A DNA stretch of 60,000 nucleotides from the NCBI GenBank assembly GCA_014529385.2, contig CM043945.1, forward strand, positions 156,310,741-156,370,740. The letters are read 5' to 3'. Source of the stretch: Adiantum capillus-veneris. Its lineage: Eukaryota; Streptophyta; Polypodiopsida; Polypodiales; Pteridaceae. Made by a program: the position numbers and the translations under genes. This document shows positions 43,450 through 56,312 of this stretch, piece after piece. Each line of letters begins with the position of its first letter. Positions within the stretch are counted from its first letter, which is position 1. Under the pieces are notes generated by a model. That model had not been told where the DNA came from and ran no database searches. It saw only the letters and a program-made list of their open reading frames with translations.

Positions 43450-43845
43450 ATTTACTTAAACTCAATTCCTTTCTCCAATGCATAACATTTGCCACAAGTT
43501 TAAGCTTATAGTAATCAACACTACTATCATCTAGCTTCCTTTTTTACAAGAGAAAATCACACAAGGACCAAGTGCCATTTTTTACTGCAGCATCATACTA
43601 AGTTTGCAATCCAATTAAGTTGTTGAGTTTTGTACAATGCCAATGGATAACAATGAGGAATATTCTTCTCATTCATCATTGCCCTTGTTGTAAATCCTGG
43701 AGACGAGAGCATGCCACTTTTCACCCAATCGTGCCCTATATAGGCCCTATTCAACTAATAATACGGAGCCCTTGTACCGCATGTCCATCTTGGCCCTTGG
43801 ATTTCCTGATCTTACTCTAGGCCTAACATTACTCCCCCCTTTGTA
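43450..43845 (-). repeat. Possible 3' LTR of a minus-strand element
   Basis: On the minus strand a purine run CAAAGGGGGGAGTAA (43829-43845) is followed by TGTTAGGCC, and CTATATAGGGC (about 43738) could be the TATA box. That is the order of polypurine tract then LTR. The partner LTR was not found. Confidence 0.35.
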
Positions 43846-44839
43846 GAAGTGTTTTTTTCCTTGAAAACAAAAGTAGGTGTATCTTCATAAGAACACTAAT
43901 GTTTTTTGTAGTAGCATCCTTCATGTATCCAATTTCTTGTTTGATCGGAACACAAAACAACAGGAGGTTGAATGAAATTAAGAATAACATCTTGATTTTC
44001 CACATTTTTGTCCCTTTGCAACCATCGTGTGTAATCCGCCCATATTTAACATGGCAAGTAGACTCCATTTAGAACTCACTTGACTATGCTAAACAAATTA
44101 TCACAACTAAGTTGTACCTAAAAGAGCACCTCTTTTCACTTTTGATGAAAGTAAATGTTTGACCTAGCTCATCAACAAAGTATAAGTCCTTGACTTGTTA
44201 TCAATTTTCATCAGTAAACAACCCCACCAAAACTAGTGTTCAACTTTGAGGACCTAACTTACACATAAAGAGAGTAAACCGAGATGAAAACATGCATTAC
44301 CTTATGGTAAGAAAACTCCAACTAGAGCAATACATGCTTGCCAATTGTATTGCTTTGTGCTGACGTACGCGCTTTGCATATCCTTTAGCACAAGATTACA
44401 CTTGTAATCTACCTATCATCTTTGGATAAATGACAATATTGAGGTGTGTTTCCCCACCGTTTACAGATAGTCTTCTGGTAAATAGGGATCACAATGCCTT
44501 ACAACATGGCTGAGGAATCAACAATGTTGTAAATAACCATCTTGGTTTGCCATAAAATTTAATATCTAACCAACCCAAATAATTTTCCCATATTAAATTG
44601 ATCATTTAATGTGGGAGAATAAACGGGATCAATGGCTAGAATATATACATGTGCTTATAGATCTATCTCAACATAGGGCCAAGGTTAAAGGGGTCCAAAT
44701 GAGAGATGATCTGTCAAAGAGCAAGGCTAGCCAATGGAGCTTAAAGACCTTAAGTGTATCTTCATTAAAGACCTCCAATGGTCAATGTAAAAGTACGTTT
44801 TCCTTAGGAAAGATAGGGTAGTGCTTGAGGTGGGAACCC
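43846..44839. other. No gene or repeat recognised
   Basis: AT-rich sequence with only short frames and no domain. It may be the decayed interior of the minus-strand element ending at 43845. Confidence 0.3.
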
Positions 44840-45000
44840 AGCCCAAGCTTAAGGTGCTTGTCGTGCTTGCTGACTAAGGTGCTTGAGGTGCTTGTCGTGC
44901 TTGTTGACTAAGGTGTTTAAGGTGCTTACTGACTAAGGTGCTAAGGTGCTCCTTCCATGACTAAGGTGCTTGATGGGTTAAGGTGTTCAGAAAGTCAATG
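44840..45000 (+). repeat. Short tandem array around CTAAGGTGCTTG
   Basis: Six to seven irregular copies of CTAAGGTGCTTGAGGTGCTT-like units of 15-37 bp. Confidence 0.75.
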
Positions 45001-45019
45001 CACATCCCTACTCATGAGG

Positions 45020-45409
45020 GGTGAGCCCTCTTTATAGGAGCTAGAGAGATAACACACACACCCTCACACAAGGCAAGCTTGGTATAGATAAAGCAAATAG
45101 GACACTTGTCAAGCTCCTCTTCATGTTGCCCTCATAGTGTACCTAAAGGCTATTGGTCTTGGTCTCCCAAGGGTCCAATGATAATTTAGTTAATTTAATT
45201 AATTGTTTATGCATTTATCAAGTCCTCTCTCTCAAAGGGGAAAGGGGGACACCTGTCATTGCAAGGCTACCCTTGTTTCTTGATATGCACTAAGCATGTG
45301 ATTGGCCAAGCTTGAGGAGGTCCAATCAAGTGCAAGCTAGTGCTAGAAGAGGGGGTCGACCAAAGCAAGGAGGGGGCTAGCTTGGGGGGTATACTCTCCC
45401 ACACACACA

Positions 45410-45463
<54 letters not shown>

Positions 45464-46100
45464 GTGGGAGGTGCAAAGTGCAAGAGCTCCATATCATTCC
45501 CCAAGCTTGTAGAGAAGTTGAGAGGCTACACCAACACTCTTGGCTATGGAATGAAAATCTAACCAAGAGCCATGCTCCATCGCTTAAGCTTGTCATCTTC
45601 TCCATCTTCATTACTATGCTATTATGTATGCTAATCAAGAAGAGTGATGATAAGCGAGGAACTATTTATTTCTCCTATGAATGTTTCTTCTTCCTCTTCC
45701 CTACCCTCATTCCCCACTAGCTCTCTCCAGGCCTTGGGTTTAAGGCCGGGGATGGTTAATGCTTTCTACAAAGTCTATGTTATGCTCGTGATGCATGAAG
45801 ATTCCCATCTTCATTGCATCACCTAGGTCACAAGGAACACAAAGATTTTATTGTACCAAGTCTCTCTTGATGGGAGAATTTTATAATACAAAAGACTATT
45901 GGAGGGGTGACCGGCTCCACATAAATCCGGTCCTCAACTGCGGTCCTCAACTGTTGTCAAGTTCTCTAAACTCTCTCTCTTATAAAATTATTGTTCACGC
46001 CAAGTTAATTAAGTATTATAGTTATGTTGCTGTCGCTAATTAAGTTCACCCTCTATGTTATCAAAAAAGTCTCACAAAAATGCTCACTCTAATTCATTTA
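45020..46100 (+). repeat. LTR copy 1 (solo or truncated) of the 50.5-kb family
   Basis: It shares its order of blocks with 50496-51727: AACACACACAC near the start, GACAC(T/A)TGTCAAGCTC, AAAGGGGAAAGGGG(G/A)ACAC, a dinucleotide run, ACTCTTGGCTATGGAATG, GGAACACAAAGATT, and AAATCCGGTCCTCAACT. No primer site or gag follows. The dinucleotide run is (AC)6(TC)24 here and (AC)46 in the other copy. Confidence 0.75.
45401..45460 (+). repeat. (AC)6(TC)24 microsatellite
   Basis: AC run then TC run inside LTR copy 1. Confidence 0.95.
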
Positions 46101-47385
46101 ATTTCTCTATTCTCAAAGTTCATAGGCCATTTTCATTACGTGGTTTACTTGAAAGATCCACAAGCACCCAAACCAAGTCATGACTAGTATTGGTGATGGT
46201 TAGATCTATGTCATGAATGTGCATGATGCTCCAAATTAGCCTTTGCAAAAAACTAGGGTCCATAACACCTAGTGTGCATGCATTTAGCAAAAAATAGATC
46301 CGAAATTGCATATCCATGATCATACTTTCCAATACTTATGGAGAATATGATTCCCATAGCACACATGAAAGAGGAGTGTAAATCGTTCTGAAAAAAAACT
46401 AAATACTTTTGACTGCAATCATTTGCAAGACTTGCTGCAATGTTTGAACCATAACAGACTGTGAAACATAAGGCACTTCTAGGTACAAACAATGAAACAT
46501 TTTCATTCATAATACATAGACTTTCTATATGCATAAACAACCATCCAACAATGTTTTTTAATAGCACTTGTAACCTTAACAAGTTTTTCTAAGTATCTGA
46601 CAATTTTTTGCCATTGAAATTGTTCTTGATAACACGTGCTCAAAATGGTCCATAAATTGTAATTGACCAGTACTTAGGGACTTTGTTGCTACACATAATT
46701 AAAATAGAGGACCCACATACTTATATTCTCCAGATGTGGAATATGTCTCAGATTAGGATGTTTGTAAGAGGAACATCCTTCAAATACCAGATGTACTTGT
46801 GTGTGGAGGTAACTGTAAACACTCAGCGACATGAGTGAGAGGGATCCTCATATACTTTTCTGCACACTGACTAAACGAAACTCCTTGAGCTCCTAGACCA
46901 TGTTGTATCTCATGTGTTGGCAGTCAAGCCTGATGGACGCCCTTCAAGTTGACCTCCCTTCCATGAGCCCTAAAATTTAATGTACCTTCATTATTTTTTT
47001 GGAAAGCCTTGTAATTATTTGATAGTCTCTAATTGTATATGGACAATCTCTAAAAAGCTGAGTTGTAAAGTATGTAATGGAGTTTGAGTCTTGTAAAGTC
47101 GGTCGGCGCTGGCCAAGAGAGCCCTAGACATGAAGTCCATTTTGTAAAGTGGAAAAAAGGATCCTTATCATTATCAAGTTTTTGAGTTTTGAAGCGTATG
47201 ACTAAGAGCGTCTACTCTCATGCGATTTGTAACCCTCATATCTCGAGCTTTGGTAATCAGATTTTGATTTTGAAGCTTGCATTGTGCTCCTTGTCCATTG
47301 CTCTTTCATTCAAGTAAATTTATTGTCGATTCTACTATGATTTGTGACCCTCAAGATGGATTGGGTCTATGACCATCTCTATTTA
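46101..47385. other. No gene recognised; possible LTR tail near the right end
   Basis: Minus-strand frames at 46582-46253 and 46332-46120 are open but match nothing known to me. Around 47384, TTTACGGCACAAGGGGATGA is weakly like an Athila/Tat primer site, so 46.9-47.38 kb may be the LTR end of the element whose pol is at 48.2 kb. Confidence 0.25.
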
Positions 47386-48239
47386 CGGCACAAGGGGATG
47401 ACGGAACATAGTTACCTACTTGGCTAGTGAAGGATGCTCATATTTGGATGTGCAAAACGTCGAAATATGAGAGACTTAGAAAGGAGGATTGCATGGTAGA
47501 GCGATCGGTAGAAGACAATTACTACATAAAGGAAGCATTTCCATAGGAGTTGTTTGAACCCTTTGTTTTGGGAAAAAATATTGGTAGCTCTTGATGTCTG
47601 CATAAATTAGGTGACCAATAAGTCATTTTACGACAAAAAGGCTTATGATATCAGACCCTTTCTATTGGTGTCCTCATTGTCTAGGAAACCAAAAAATTTC
47701 TAAAATGACTGCAATGATACAGACAAGCGATTGTAAATTGATAGTGGCCGAAGTTTCTATACTTGATCTTTCACACAATAATGAGGATGAACACAATGAT
47801 TTAAGGAGCGAAGAATGAGGGAACAATGCAAAAGGAAAACTTTCTAGCATTTTTGAAAGCAAAAATACAACAAAACAAGATGAGCTGATTTTCTATGAGT
47901 TTTCTAACCAAAAGATGCGGAGACAAAAGAGATATCAAATGAGGCAAACTAAGAAACAAGAAAACAAAATTGAGAAACCAATGCCAAAATTGATGACCAA
48001 AACGCAATATCTCATGCCCGTAGGAGCAGATGATTGTGTTCGAGACAAAATTACAAGAAAACCTTTGAAGTTGACAAGCTTTCAAGCAAACTCAAAGAAA
48101 CAAAGCAAAAAAAAACTGAAAGGCAAGACGAAAAAACCATCGACAATGTGGAAAACTGAATGCAAAATTGAATACCAAAAGTTAAAATGGACATTGAAGG
48201 AGGTTTGGACTACAAAAATGGAAAGTGAGGGGGACTCTA

Positions 48240-49850
48240 ACTCATAAAAAATTGATGCACCCTCTCATTACAAGAAATACATAGTTCAAGACCGACATAT
48301 TATAGTAGAGCAACCAATGCGAAGGACTAAAGAACCGGGAATATCAAATGATGGACTTGAAAATGCAAAGAAGATTGATTTGGCAGAACCAAGGGAAGAA
48401 CCAAGACCAGCTTACACAGCCACATATCTTACCAAGGAAGAGGAACATTTGTTGATAGCTACCCTAAAACTATATAAAGATGTGTTTGCCTGGTCTTACA
48501 AAGATTTAAAAGGGGTGGATCCTAGTATTTTCCAACACACAATACCCCTCAAGAGTGATACTAAATCATGCCAAAAACGTCCTTACACTTACAATAAAAT
48601 ATTCGTGAAGAAAATCCAAGAAGATATATACAAATTGAAAGAGGTAGAGTTCATATATGATATCGGACACACAAAGTGGGTGTCACCAATTGTAGTGGTA
48701 CCTAAAAAGAACGGTAAATTACGAGTGTGCATAAATCTCAAATATGTGAATGCTACTACGATTAGAGAAAACTATCCGTCACCCATCATCGATCATGTGA
48801 TCGAAAGAGTTGCTAGAAAGGAACCCTACAACTTTCTTGATGGCTTTTCAGGTTATAACGAGCTCACAATCAAGTTGAGGATAAACACAAAACGATCTTT
48901 GCTACAGAATGGGGTATATTTGCATACTGGGTAATGCCATTTTTTCTAACCAATACATCGGCCACATTCCAAAGACTGATGAGTCATGCATTCAAAGAAT
49001 ATATAAGAAGATTCTTAGAGATTTATATGGATGAATTTTGTGTGCATTTTCTCCAAAGAAATGAACATGTTGAGCACTTAAAGAAAGTCTTTGAGAAATG
49101 CAAATTGTATTGTATTTGCCTAAACCCTAAAAAGTGCATATTCATGGTAAGACACGGCAAGATTCTGGGACATATTGTATCCAAAAATGGCATTTCTACT
49201 AACCTTGAGAAGTTACAAGTGATAGTTTCTCTTTCGAGACCAACAAGAGGTACAAGCCTTTACGGCCATTGTGGATATTATCATAGATTTATTTGCATGT
49301 ACATAATTATTGCAAAACCTCTCTATGCACTCATCAAAAAGTTTGAATGAAATGAAAAATGTGAGAAAGCATTTCAACAATTGAAGCAGAGACTTATTCT
49401 TGCTCTAATTCTAAAAGCTCCTGACTGGAACAAGATTTTCCACGTCCATGTAGATGCATCAACCTACACTATTGGATGTATCTTGGCTCAACGTGGAGAA
49501 AACAACATGGATCTTCCAATCTATTACTACAATAGACATCTCAACAACACCGGATGGAAATACACAACCATAGAAAGAGAGGGCTTGGAGATGATCTATT
49601 CTGTTAAGAAATTATCTTCTTGCAAACAAGTTCATATTCTTCGCGGATCAGTCGGTTTGTTCATATACTTGGTGAAAAAACCATGCAATACAGGTCGCAT
49701 CATTTGATGCTTCCTAATATTACTGGAATTTGATTTCACTATGGTGGTAAAAAAAGAAACTACACACCAGAGAGCGGACCATTTTTCATGAATGCTACAT
49801 GGAGAAGCTTCTTTAGGGGTTGAAGATGATTTGCATGATTCTTATCTCTT
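48240..49850 (+). pseudogene. Ty3-type pol remnant: RT and RNase H
   Basis: RT starts with KDVFAWSYKDLKGVDPSIFQ, GFIYPI-like VEFIYDIGHTKWVSPIV and VVPKKNGKLRVCINL, then NFLDGFSGYNELTI (open 48317-48934). A frameshift follows, then MPFFLTNTSATFQRLM and YMDEFCVH, where the active site YxDD has become MDEF. RNase H: FHVHVDASTYTIGCILAQRG (49439), EREGLEMIYSVKKL and KGTTHQRADHLS-like text near 49750. The FAWSYKDLKG opening is typical of the Athila/Tat branch. No gag upstream; 47640-48240 is Lys-rich and unreadable. Confidence 0.8.
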
Positions 49851-49899
49851 CAACATCCAGATAGTACCAAGGTGACACAAATAGGCTATACCATTTCTC

Positions 49900-50490
49900 A
49901 CCATTCGTTTGCTGCAAATTGAGAGACAACCATCAATCATCGAGCAATCTCACAACTTAGTGCTGATCGCAAGATGATTATATAAGCAAGGACATGATTG
50001 CATACTAAGATTATGCATCAAACCATCCTAAAAAGAGATATATATGAAACAAGCTCGTGTACAAACTACGGCGGGTATTCATAATGTAGCAACACAAACA
50101 TGTTAGAGATTGATGCTACTTGGAGTGTATTGGCCTTACATGTAAATGCATACCCAACTATATTAACTCATGTGAAGTTTATGCAATCAACAAGCCAATC
50201 AAGCATGCTACACCGTTCAGGATAGCAACAACACCCAAGTGGTCAAAGTATATTGTGGAGTGATCTAGATTATGATCGATTCAACAAGAAGCAAAAAACT
50301 ATGCTATCATAAAAAATCACCTTATCATAAAGGAATAGATGACAACTTATGAATTTGTGATGCAAAACATGAGTACCTACCCATTCTTGATCAAGCACAC
50401 GCCGATCCAATGGCCAAAGCAAGGGGAAATTGGATGGTCATGGGAAGACTAAAAAGTTTTCCCACATCCCTAGGAAGGAGGGGGCAAGAC
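49900..50490 (+). pseudogene. Integrase remnant and polypurine tract of the 48-kb pol
   Basis: Short pieces look like the integrase zinc-finger region (QARVQTTAGIHNVATQ, LMLLGVYWPYM), but no catalytic core can be followed. A purine run AGGAAGGAGGGGGCAAGA at 50471-50488 lies just before the next LTR. Confidence 0.4.
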
Positions 50491-50495
50491 CATAT

Positions 50496-51011
50496 TGTAG
50501 GGAATGAGATAGAAACACACACACACTCCAAGGCTCCCCCTTTACACAAAGGGAATATTGGACACATGTCAAGCTCTTAGACCAGTTGCGCCCAACCTCC
50601 CCTCAAATCCTTTTGGATGGCCATAGAGGTGGACCAATGAGAATTAAGCTAGAGTAAATTTAGTCTAATCAATTTGAAAATGCTTGATAAAAGAACCAAT
50701 AGAAATTAAGCTCCCTAGAAGACTATTGGATAGTGTACCAAGGGGTCCAATGAGCATCCAACATCCCAATGGCTTGCTTGATTCCTATTGGCCAGAAGAC
50801 AAAAAGGTCCAATGAGAGTTTAGATGTACTATCTAATACCTAAAGCTCTCACAAAAGGGGAAAGGGGAACACTTGTCAAAAGGCTATCAACTATGCTTCT
50901 AATTTGTGATTGGCTAAGCTTTACATGAGCTAATGGGAGGCCAGCATGAGCATTTAGCAAGAGGGGTCGAGCAAGATGAGAGAAGGGGCTACATTTTACT
51001 CTAGTACAATG

Positions 51012-51107
<96 letters not shown>

Positions 51108-51727
51108 CTCATGTGTGCAAGAAGAACTCCATCTCCTTCTCCAAGCATTGAGAAGTAGACGCATACACCAACAACTCTTGGCTATGGAATGCAAATCCAA
51201 CAAAGAGCCAAGCTTCAATGGCATGCTCATCTCCTCTACCATGATAAATACTTCTTTCTCATAAGATACCTCTTCTTCCTCTCACTCTATCCTCATTCCT
51301 TGCTAGCTCTCACCATTTTTGAAGGCGTGTGAGGTATTGGGAGTGAGGCTAGGGACACTAGGTGTGTTTTTCAAGCATAATTTGGTGTATGAAGCTTCCA
51401 TCTTCATTACACCAACTAGTTTTTATCAAGGAACACAAAGATTGTATTGTACAAAAGTCTCCTTTGATGGGAGAAGCTATAATACAAATCCTTTATGGAG
51501 GGGGGACTGCGGCTCCATGTAAATCCGGTCCTCAACTAAATTGTCAATTGTTCTATATTTCTCTCTTTTCAAGTATTGTCAATGCAAAATTAGCTAGGTG
51601 TAAATTGCTATGTTGATTTCTCAATTAATTACTCTCTCTATGCTCATTAGGAACTTGTTCTTAATGAAATACTCACTATGTTATCGATTTCTGTTACACA
51701 AAAGTTATTAGTGTATTTAATGTTACA
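50496..51727 (+). repeat. 5' LTR of a chromovirus-like element (copy 2)
   Basis: Begins near TGTAGGGAATGAG and ends AATGTTACA, directly followed by an initiator-Met primer site. It contains (AC)46. It is similar to 45020-46100. Upstream it abuts a purine tract, so it could also serve as the 3' LTR of the preceding remnant. Confidence 0.7.
51014..51106 (+). repeat. (CA)46 microsatellite
   Basis: Pure CA run inside the LTR. Confidence 0.95.
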
Positions 51728-51728
51728 T

Positions 51729-51740
51729 TTGTATCAGAGC
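51729..51740 (+). other. Primer binding site, initiator Met tRNA
   Basis: TTGTATCAGAGC matches the plant initiator-Met site TGGTATCAGAGC at 11 of 12 positions and begins 1 bp after the LTR. Confidence 0.85.
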
Positions 51741-52139
51741 TGTTGGTTTCTCTTTTATTGCTCAAGAAGAGAGTTCCTCAAGCTTGCTACATATGGTTGT
51801 GTTATTAATTACAAAAAATTAGTAGAATAGGGATTTTTCATCCTTGAAGCACGCTTACTTTATGCAGTTAACGGGGACACCGTCAAGATCTATGGTCTTG
51901 ATTATGGAGTCCTACGGGGCTTGCTTATGGCTTAACCATTATTGAGCTATTAGAAGCTTGACAGGAACCAGTGCTCTCTTGGCTCTGTTGAACCCTCTCT
52001 TCTACTCCTTGCAATTAATAATATTTGAGCCATGGGTATAGATGCTTGAGTACTTATCTTTGAAGGTAAAGAGGAGTAGCAACTAGGGCTTGAAGTGCCA
52101 AAGTACAAGTAAAAGTTTACACCTAAAATATGATAGTAT

Positions 52140-53705
52140 GGTTGAAAAAGGAAAAGAGACTGAAATGAATGTTGATAACTTTGATTTTGCTATGAAAGAG
52201 CAACTAATGATGCCCCTATGCTTGTAAACTATCTTGTTTCTAGGCTACAACAAGACCTTGGTAATCCATCCCTCCAAGGTGAAGTGCTATAGCAATTGCG
52301 GACCCATGGCATTCTTCAAACCCCCCACCAAGAAAAGAGAGTACCTAGGAACACTCATAGTGAGACTTCCAAAAGAGGACTCTCTCCGATAAGGGAAGAA
52401 GAAGAGCATTCGTATGAAGGGCTCAAAAATCTACTACTCAATGACGCATGTCCTTCCCAAAGGAGAACCCAAGTTTCAACGGTAGAGCCCCCATCAAAAG
52501 AATGAGAAATAAGTGAGTTTCTTGCCACCTTGGTGGATATGGCTCCACAAAGAAAATGGGAAAAATGCTCTCCAACACCCCCTAAATAGAGAAGACCATT
52601 GCATACTTGTCTGCATCATAACTCAAAGAGTGACGAAAGAAAACAAGAGAAGAAAAAGGCAAGAAAGAGGTCACCCTCCTCTCCATCTTCTTCATCCTCT
52701 TCCTCTTCTGAAGAAAGTGATGGTGCAGATAGAGGAACAAGGGAAGAAAAAGGCGAGAAAGAGGTCACCCTCTTCTCCATCCTCCTCATACTCTTCCTCT
52801 TCTGAATAAAGTGATTGTGTAGCTCTTGAACCACCTAAAAGAAGAGGACATAGGAAATCCTATGCTGCCTGGAAGAGGTTGTCCAAGCTTAAAAAGTTCA
52901 AAGAGGGAGGAAAGAGTATCTCTTTCCTTACCTACGATGGCACTTTTGGTGCTACAGACAAAGCCTTGGCCTTTATCCAACATTTCGATGCAGCGTTTGG
53001 AGATGAGGGCTTCATGGAGTCATTTAAGCTACGCCATGTAGCTATGCATTTCCAAAAGTCTGCCAGGCAATGGTGGTCTAGCCTACGAGCAAACAATGAA
53101 GCTCCACGAATGTGAAAAGCTTTAAGAGCTTCCATCATGAAGCAGTTTTTCGCTACTGATGCCAAAGACAAATTACTCACCAAATGGTGAAGCTTGAAGC
53201 TCTCTCCCTATGAATCTATTCACAAATATGTAGACAATTTTTGGGATTTACATCTCAAAGCCATTGTCTTCAAAAAGATGGATTTTTGAGAGCAAAAACA
53301 ACAATTTTGTGTGGGTTTAACTGAGGATATGGTAGAGTATGTTAACTCCCAAAGTTCACACACCATATCTGTTTTCATTCACCATACCATGGTGGCTTCA
53401 CAAATCAATTTCCAACAAGGGGCTAAGAGAAATCTTAAGCCCACAAAAAACAAGGATCGTAAGGAGCCTAAGGGGAAGGACAATGTCTAAAAGTTTTCCA
53501 AAGGCAATGCCAACAATAACAAAGCTAAGAAGAAGGGAGTTTATAAAGGAAAAAATAAACTCTATCCTGAAGAGCTAGAGCGTTATCGAAAAGATAACCG
53601 TTGTTTCAAGTGCGGGGAGAAAGGGCATGCCTATCACGCTTGCCCCCACAAGAATACATGTAATGAGCCTTCTAGAGCTACCTTGGTCAAAAGTCAAGAA
53701 TAGGA
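52140..53705 (+). pseudogene. Gag of the chromovirus-like element
   Basis: A start near 52140 is followed by broken frames. A Ser/Lys-rich low-complexity stretch (52640-52800) contains a near-duplicate of about 75 bp (KKARKRSPSSPSS twice). The capsid core (52880-53115 and on) reads FIQHFDAAFGDEGFMESFKL and HFQKSARQWWSSL. The CCHC knuckle CFKCGEKGHAYHAC is at 53604-53645. Nonsense codons near 53116, 53190, 53288 and 53490 interrupt a mostly continuous frame. Confidence 0.8.
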
Positions 53706-53719
53706 TGCTCATCACAAAG

Positions 53720-54062
53720 GATCTCCTCTATGCCACGCTTGGGGAAAGGTAAGAGAACATGATTCTTTTATTCTCTTTGACCATAGTTCTACTCACACTT
53801 TCATATCCACAGAGTTGGCCACCAAGATAGGCATCCAAGCCTATGAGATGGGAGATGTTCTACCCGCCGATGGTGCTTTCAAGGGTCAAGAAGCCTCAGT
53901 CACTCCCTTAATTGGGAAATCGAGGCTCCATGTCCAAAGCTATGTGGACAAGGAGGATTTCTTTATCTCACCTCTCAAGCACAAGGATGTAATCCTAGGG
54001 GCATCATGGTTTGATCCTGGATGCAAATCTAATTTAGGTTCAGGGAAAAAGATATGTACATA
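53720..54062 (+). pseudogene. Protease of the chromovirus-like element
   Basis: ILFDHSSTHTFIS is the retropepsin active site with DHSS in place of the usual DSGA/S, and DVILGASWFD is the second conserved block (DxILGMxWL). A stop follows at 54060. Confidence 0.75.
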
Positions 54063-54179
54063 GATGCTAAGGAGTTGGGTAGTACCATACCTCTTGTACA
54101 TAAGCAAGCTTTCAATAAGTCAACAAAGAGCTCTATTTATGTGTACATGATTTTTGTTAGAGATTCTCAAAATGAACGT

Positions 54180-54800
54180 AATAAATAGGAATTAGAGTTA
54201 TCCAATTTCCTCAAGGGGTTTCAAGATGTTTTTATTGATGACATCCCTTGTGAACTATCTCCCAAATGAGGCAATGATGACCATGCAATTGAGCTTCTTC
54301 CAGGAAGTTCACCGCCTAATAAACCTCCTTATAGAGTTTCCCAAACTCAACAAGAGGAGATTATGTGGCAAGTGCATGAGTTAGTTGAGAAAGGAATGGT
54401 TAGGCCTAGCTCATCTCCATTTTTTTCACCCATGTTATTAGTGCAAAAGAAAGACGGCACATATCGTATGTGTATCGACTATAGACCACTAAATAGGATC
54501 ACTATCAAGTATAGGTTTCCCGTTCCACGGGTAGAAGACCTATTTGATAAGCTACAAGGGTCGACCTACTTCAGAAGGATTGACCTAAAAAGTGGCTACC
54601 ATCAAATAAGGATAGTTGATCAAGACATTGTAAAGACCACATTCCGCACTACGTTTCGTCTTTACGAGTACATTGTCATGCCTTTTGGCTTGACCAATGC
54701 ACTAGCCACATTTAGCCACTTGATGGAGAAGCTATTCAAGCCTGAATAAACCTTTACTGGAGTGTTCTTTGGTGATATAATCATCTACTCTAATTCATTA
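54180..54800 (+). pseudogene. Reverse transcriptase of the chromovirus-like element, cut off
   Basis: The RT order is clear: HAIELLPGSSPPNKPPYRVS, MVRPSSSPFFSPMLLVQKKDG, MCIDYRPLNRITIKYRFPVP, FRRIDLKSGYHQIRI, TTFRLYEYIVMPFGLTNA. The frame is open at 54363-54749. The active site reads FFGDIIIYS where the family has FxDDILxYS, so one catalytic Asp is Gly. After SLDDTSNTS (about 54820) the element ends. RNase H and integrase are missing and a different element begins. Confidence 0.85.
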
Positions 54801-54819
54801 GACGACACAAGCAACACCT

Positions 54820-55312
<493 letters not shown>

Positions 55313-55334
55313 TTTTTGGCGCCACTGCTAGAGA
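55313..55334 (+). other. Athila/Tat-type primer binding site
   Basis: TTTGGCGCCACTGCTAGAGA lies just after the LTR end. Confidence 0.7.
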
Positions 55335-56312
55335 AATGCCCTACATTAAGCTCGAGTATCACTCTATGCTGCTTTGTAGTGCATTATGAAATGTAGGAAA
55401 GTTATAGAAGGAAGGTGTGTGTGCTGAGAAGGAGTTTGTTTTGCTGCAGTGTACTGTTTTTGTTAATAAGGTATTGCAATGTACTGTGTTTTCTCTGTTG
55501 ATAAGGTGTTAGAATTAAGGTAGTAGATCTATAATGTTAGTTTTGTAAGGTATAGTAAGTAGATCTGTTAGCTAATGAGTTGCTCTAGTACTGTGTTAGT
55601 GTGTAACAAAAGCTGTGTTAGTTGTAAGTAGGTAGGTTAGGTGTGTGTGTGCTCGCGCATGCAGCGCAACCGCGGTGACCTTATCCCAAAAAAAAGAAAT
55701 AATAAAAAATTAAAGGTAGGATCAGGATCGGGAATATTTCCCAGGCCCAAGCTCAAGCCCAGGCTCAGGCTCAGGCCTCATTCACCCTTTAAAATTATTT
55801 ATTTTAGCCTCACGCCTAAGTAAAAATCGACCTTTTTGAGGACCATCAGAGCTTCAATTTTTACTTAGCCTCACGCCTAAATAAAAATCGACCTTTTTGA
55901 GAACCATCAGAGCTTCGAGTAACCAAACGTTGTGATGTAAAGCACACCACGAGCCCCTGAGTGATATGCTTGTTTCGATCTATCATACGCTTTATTCCAA
56001 AAATCGATCATTAAAAACTATTAAAAAACATAAAAAATGAGTGAAAACGGGGTGCAAAACGCCCAAAAAATCAGGCGATTAACCTTCGAGGGTATTCGCG
56101 ACGCTTGTAGGGTGCCAAAGGCACATGCATCTACACTCTGGTTGTGTGCTAGAAACCGAGAAACTAGCAAGAATTTCAACTTACGCGAGTTCCCAATACC
56201 CACCTACTTTAGGTTCTGGGCCCTTAGTAGGAACCTAAGGTAGTACCACTCAGGACCCGCATATAGTGTCTAGTGACTCTTCCTTTGACTAAAACATCAT
56301 GGAGAGTTACCA
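55335..56312 (+). other. Leader of the last gag element
   Basis: Non-coding. Contains GTGTACTGT/TAATAAGGTATT repeats near 55440-55510 and a ~62-bp tandem duplication at 55804-55917 (GCCTCACGCCTAA(G/A)TAAAAA...ACCATCAGAGCTTC). Confidence 0.6.
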
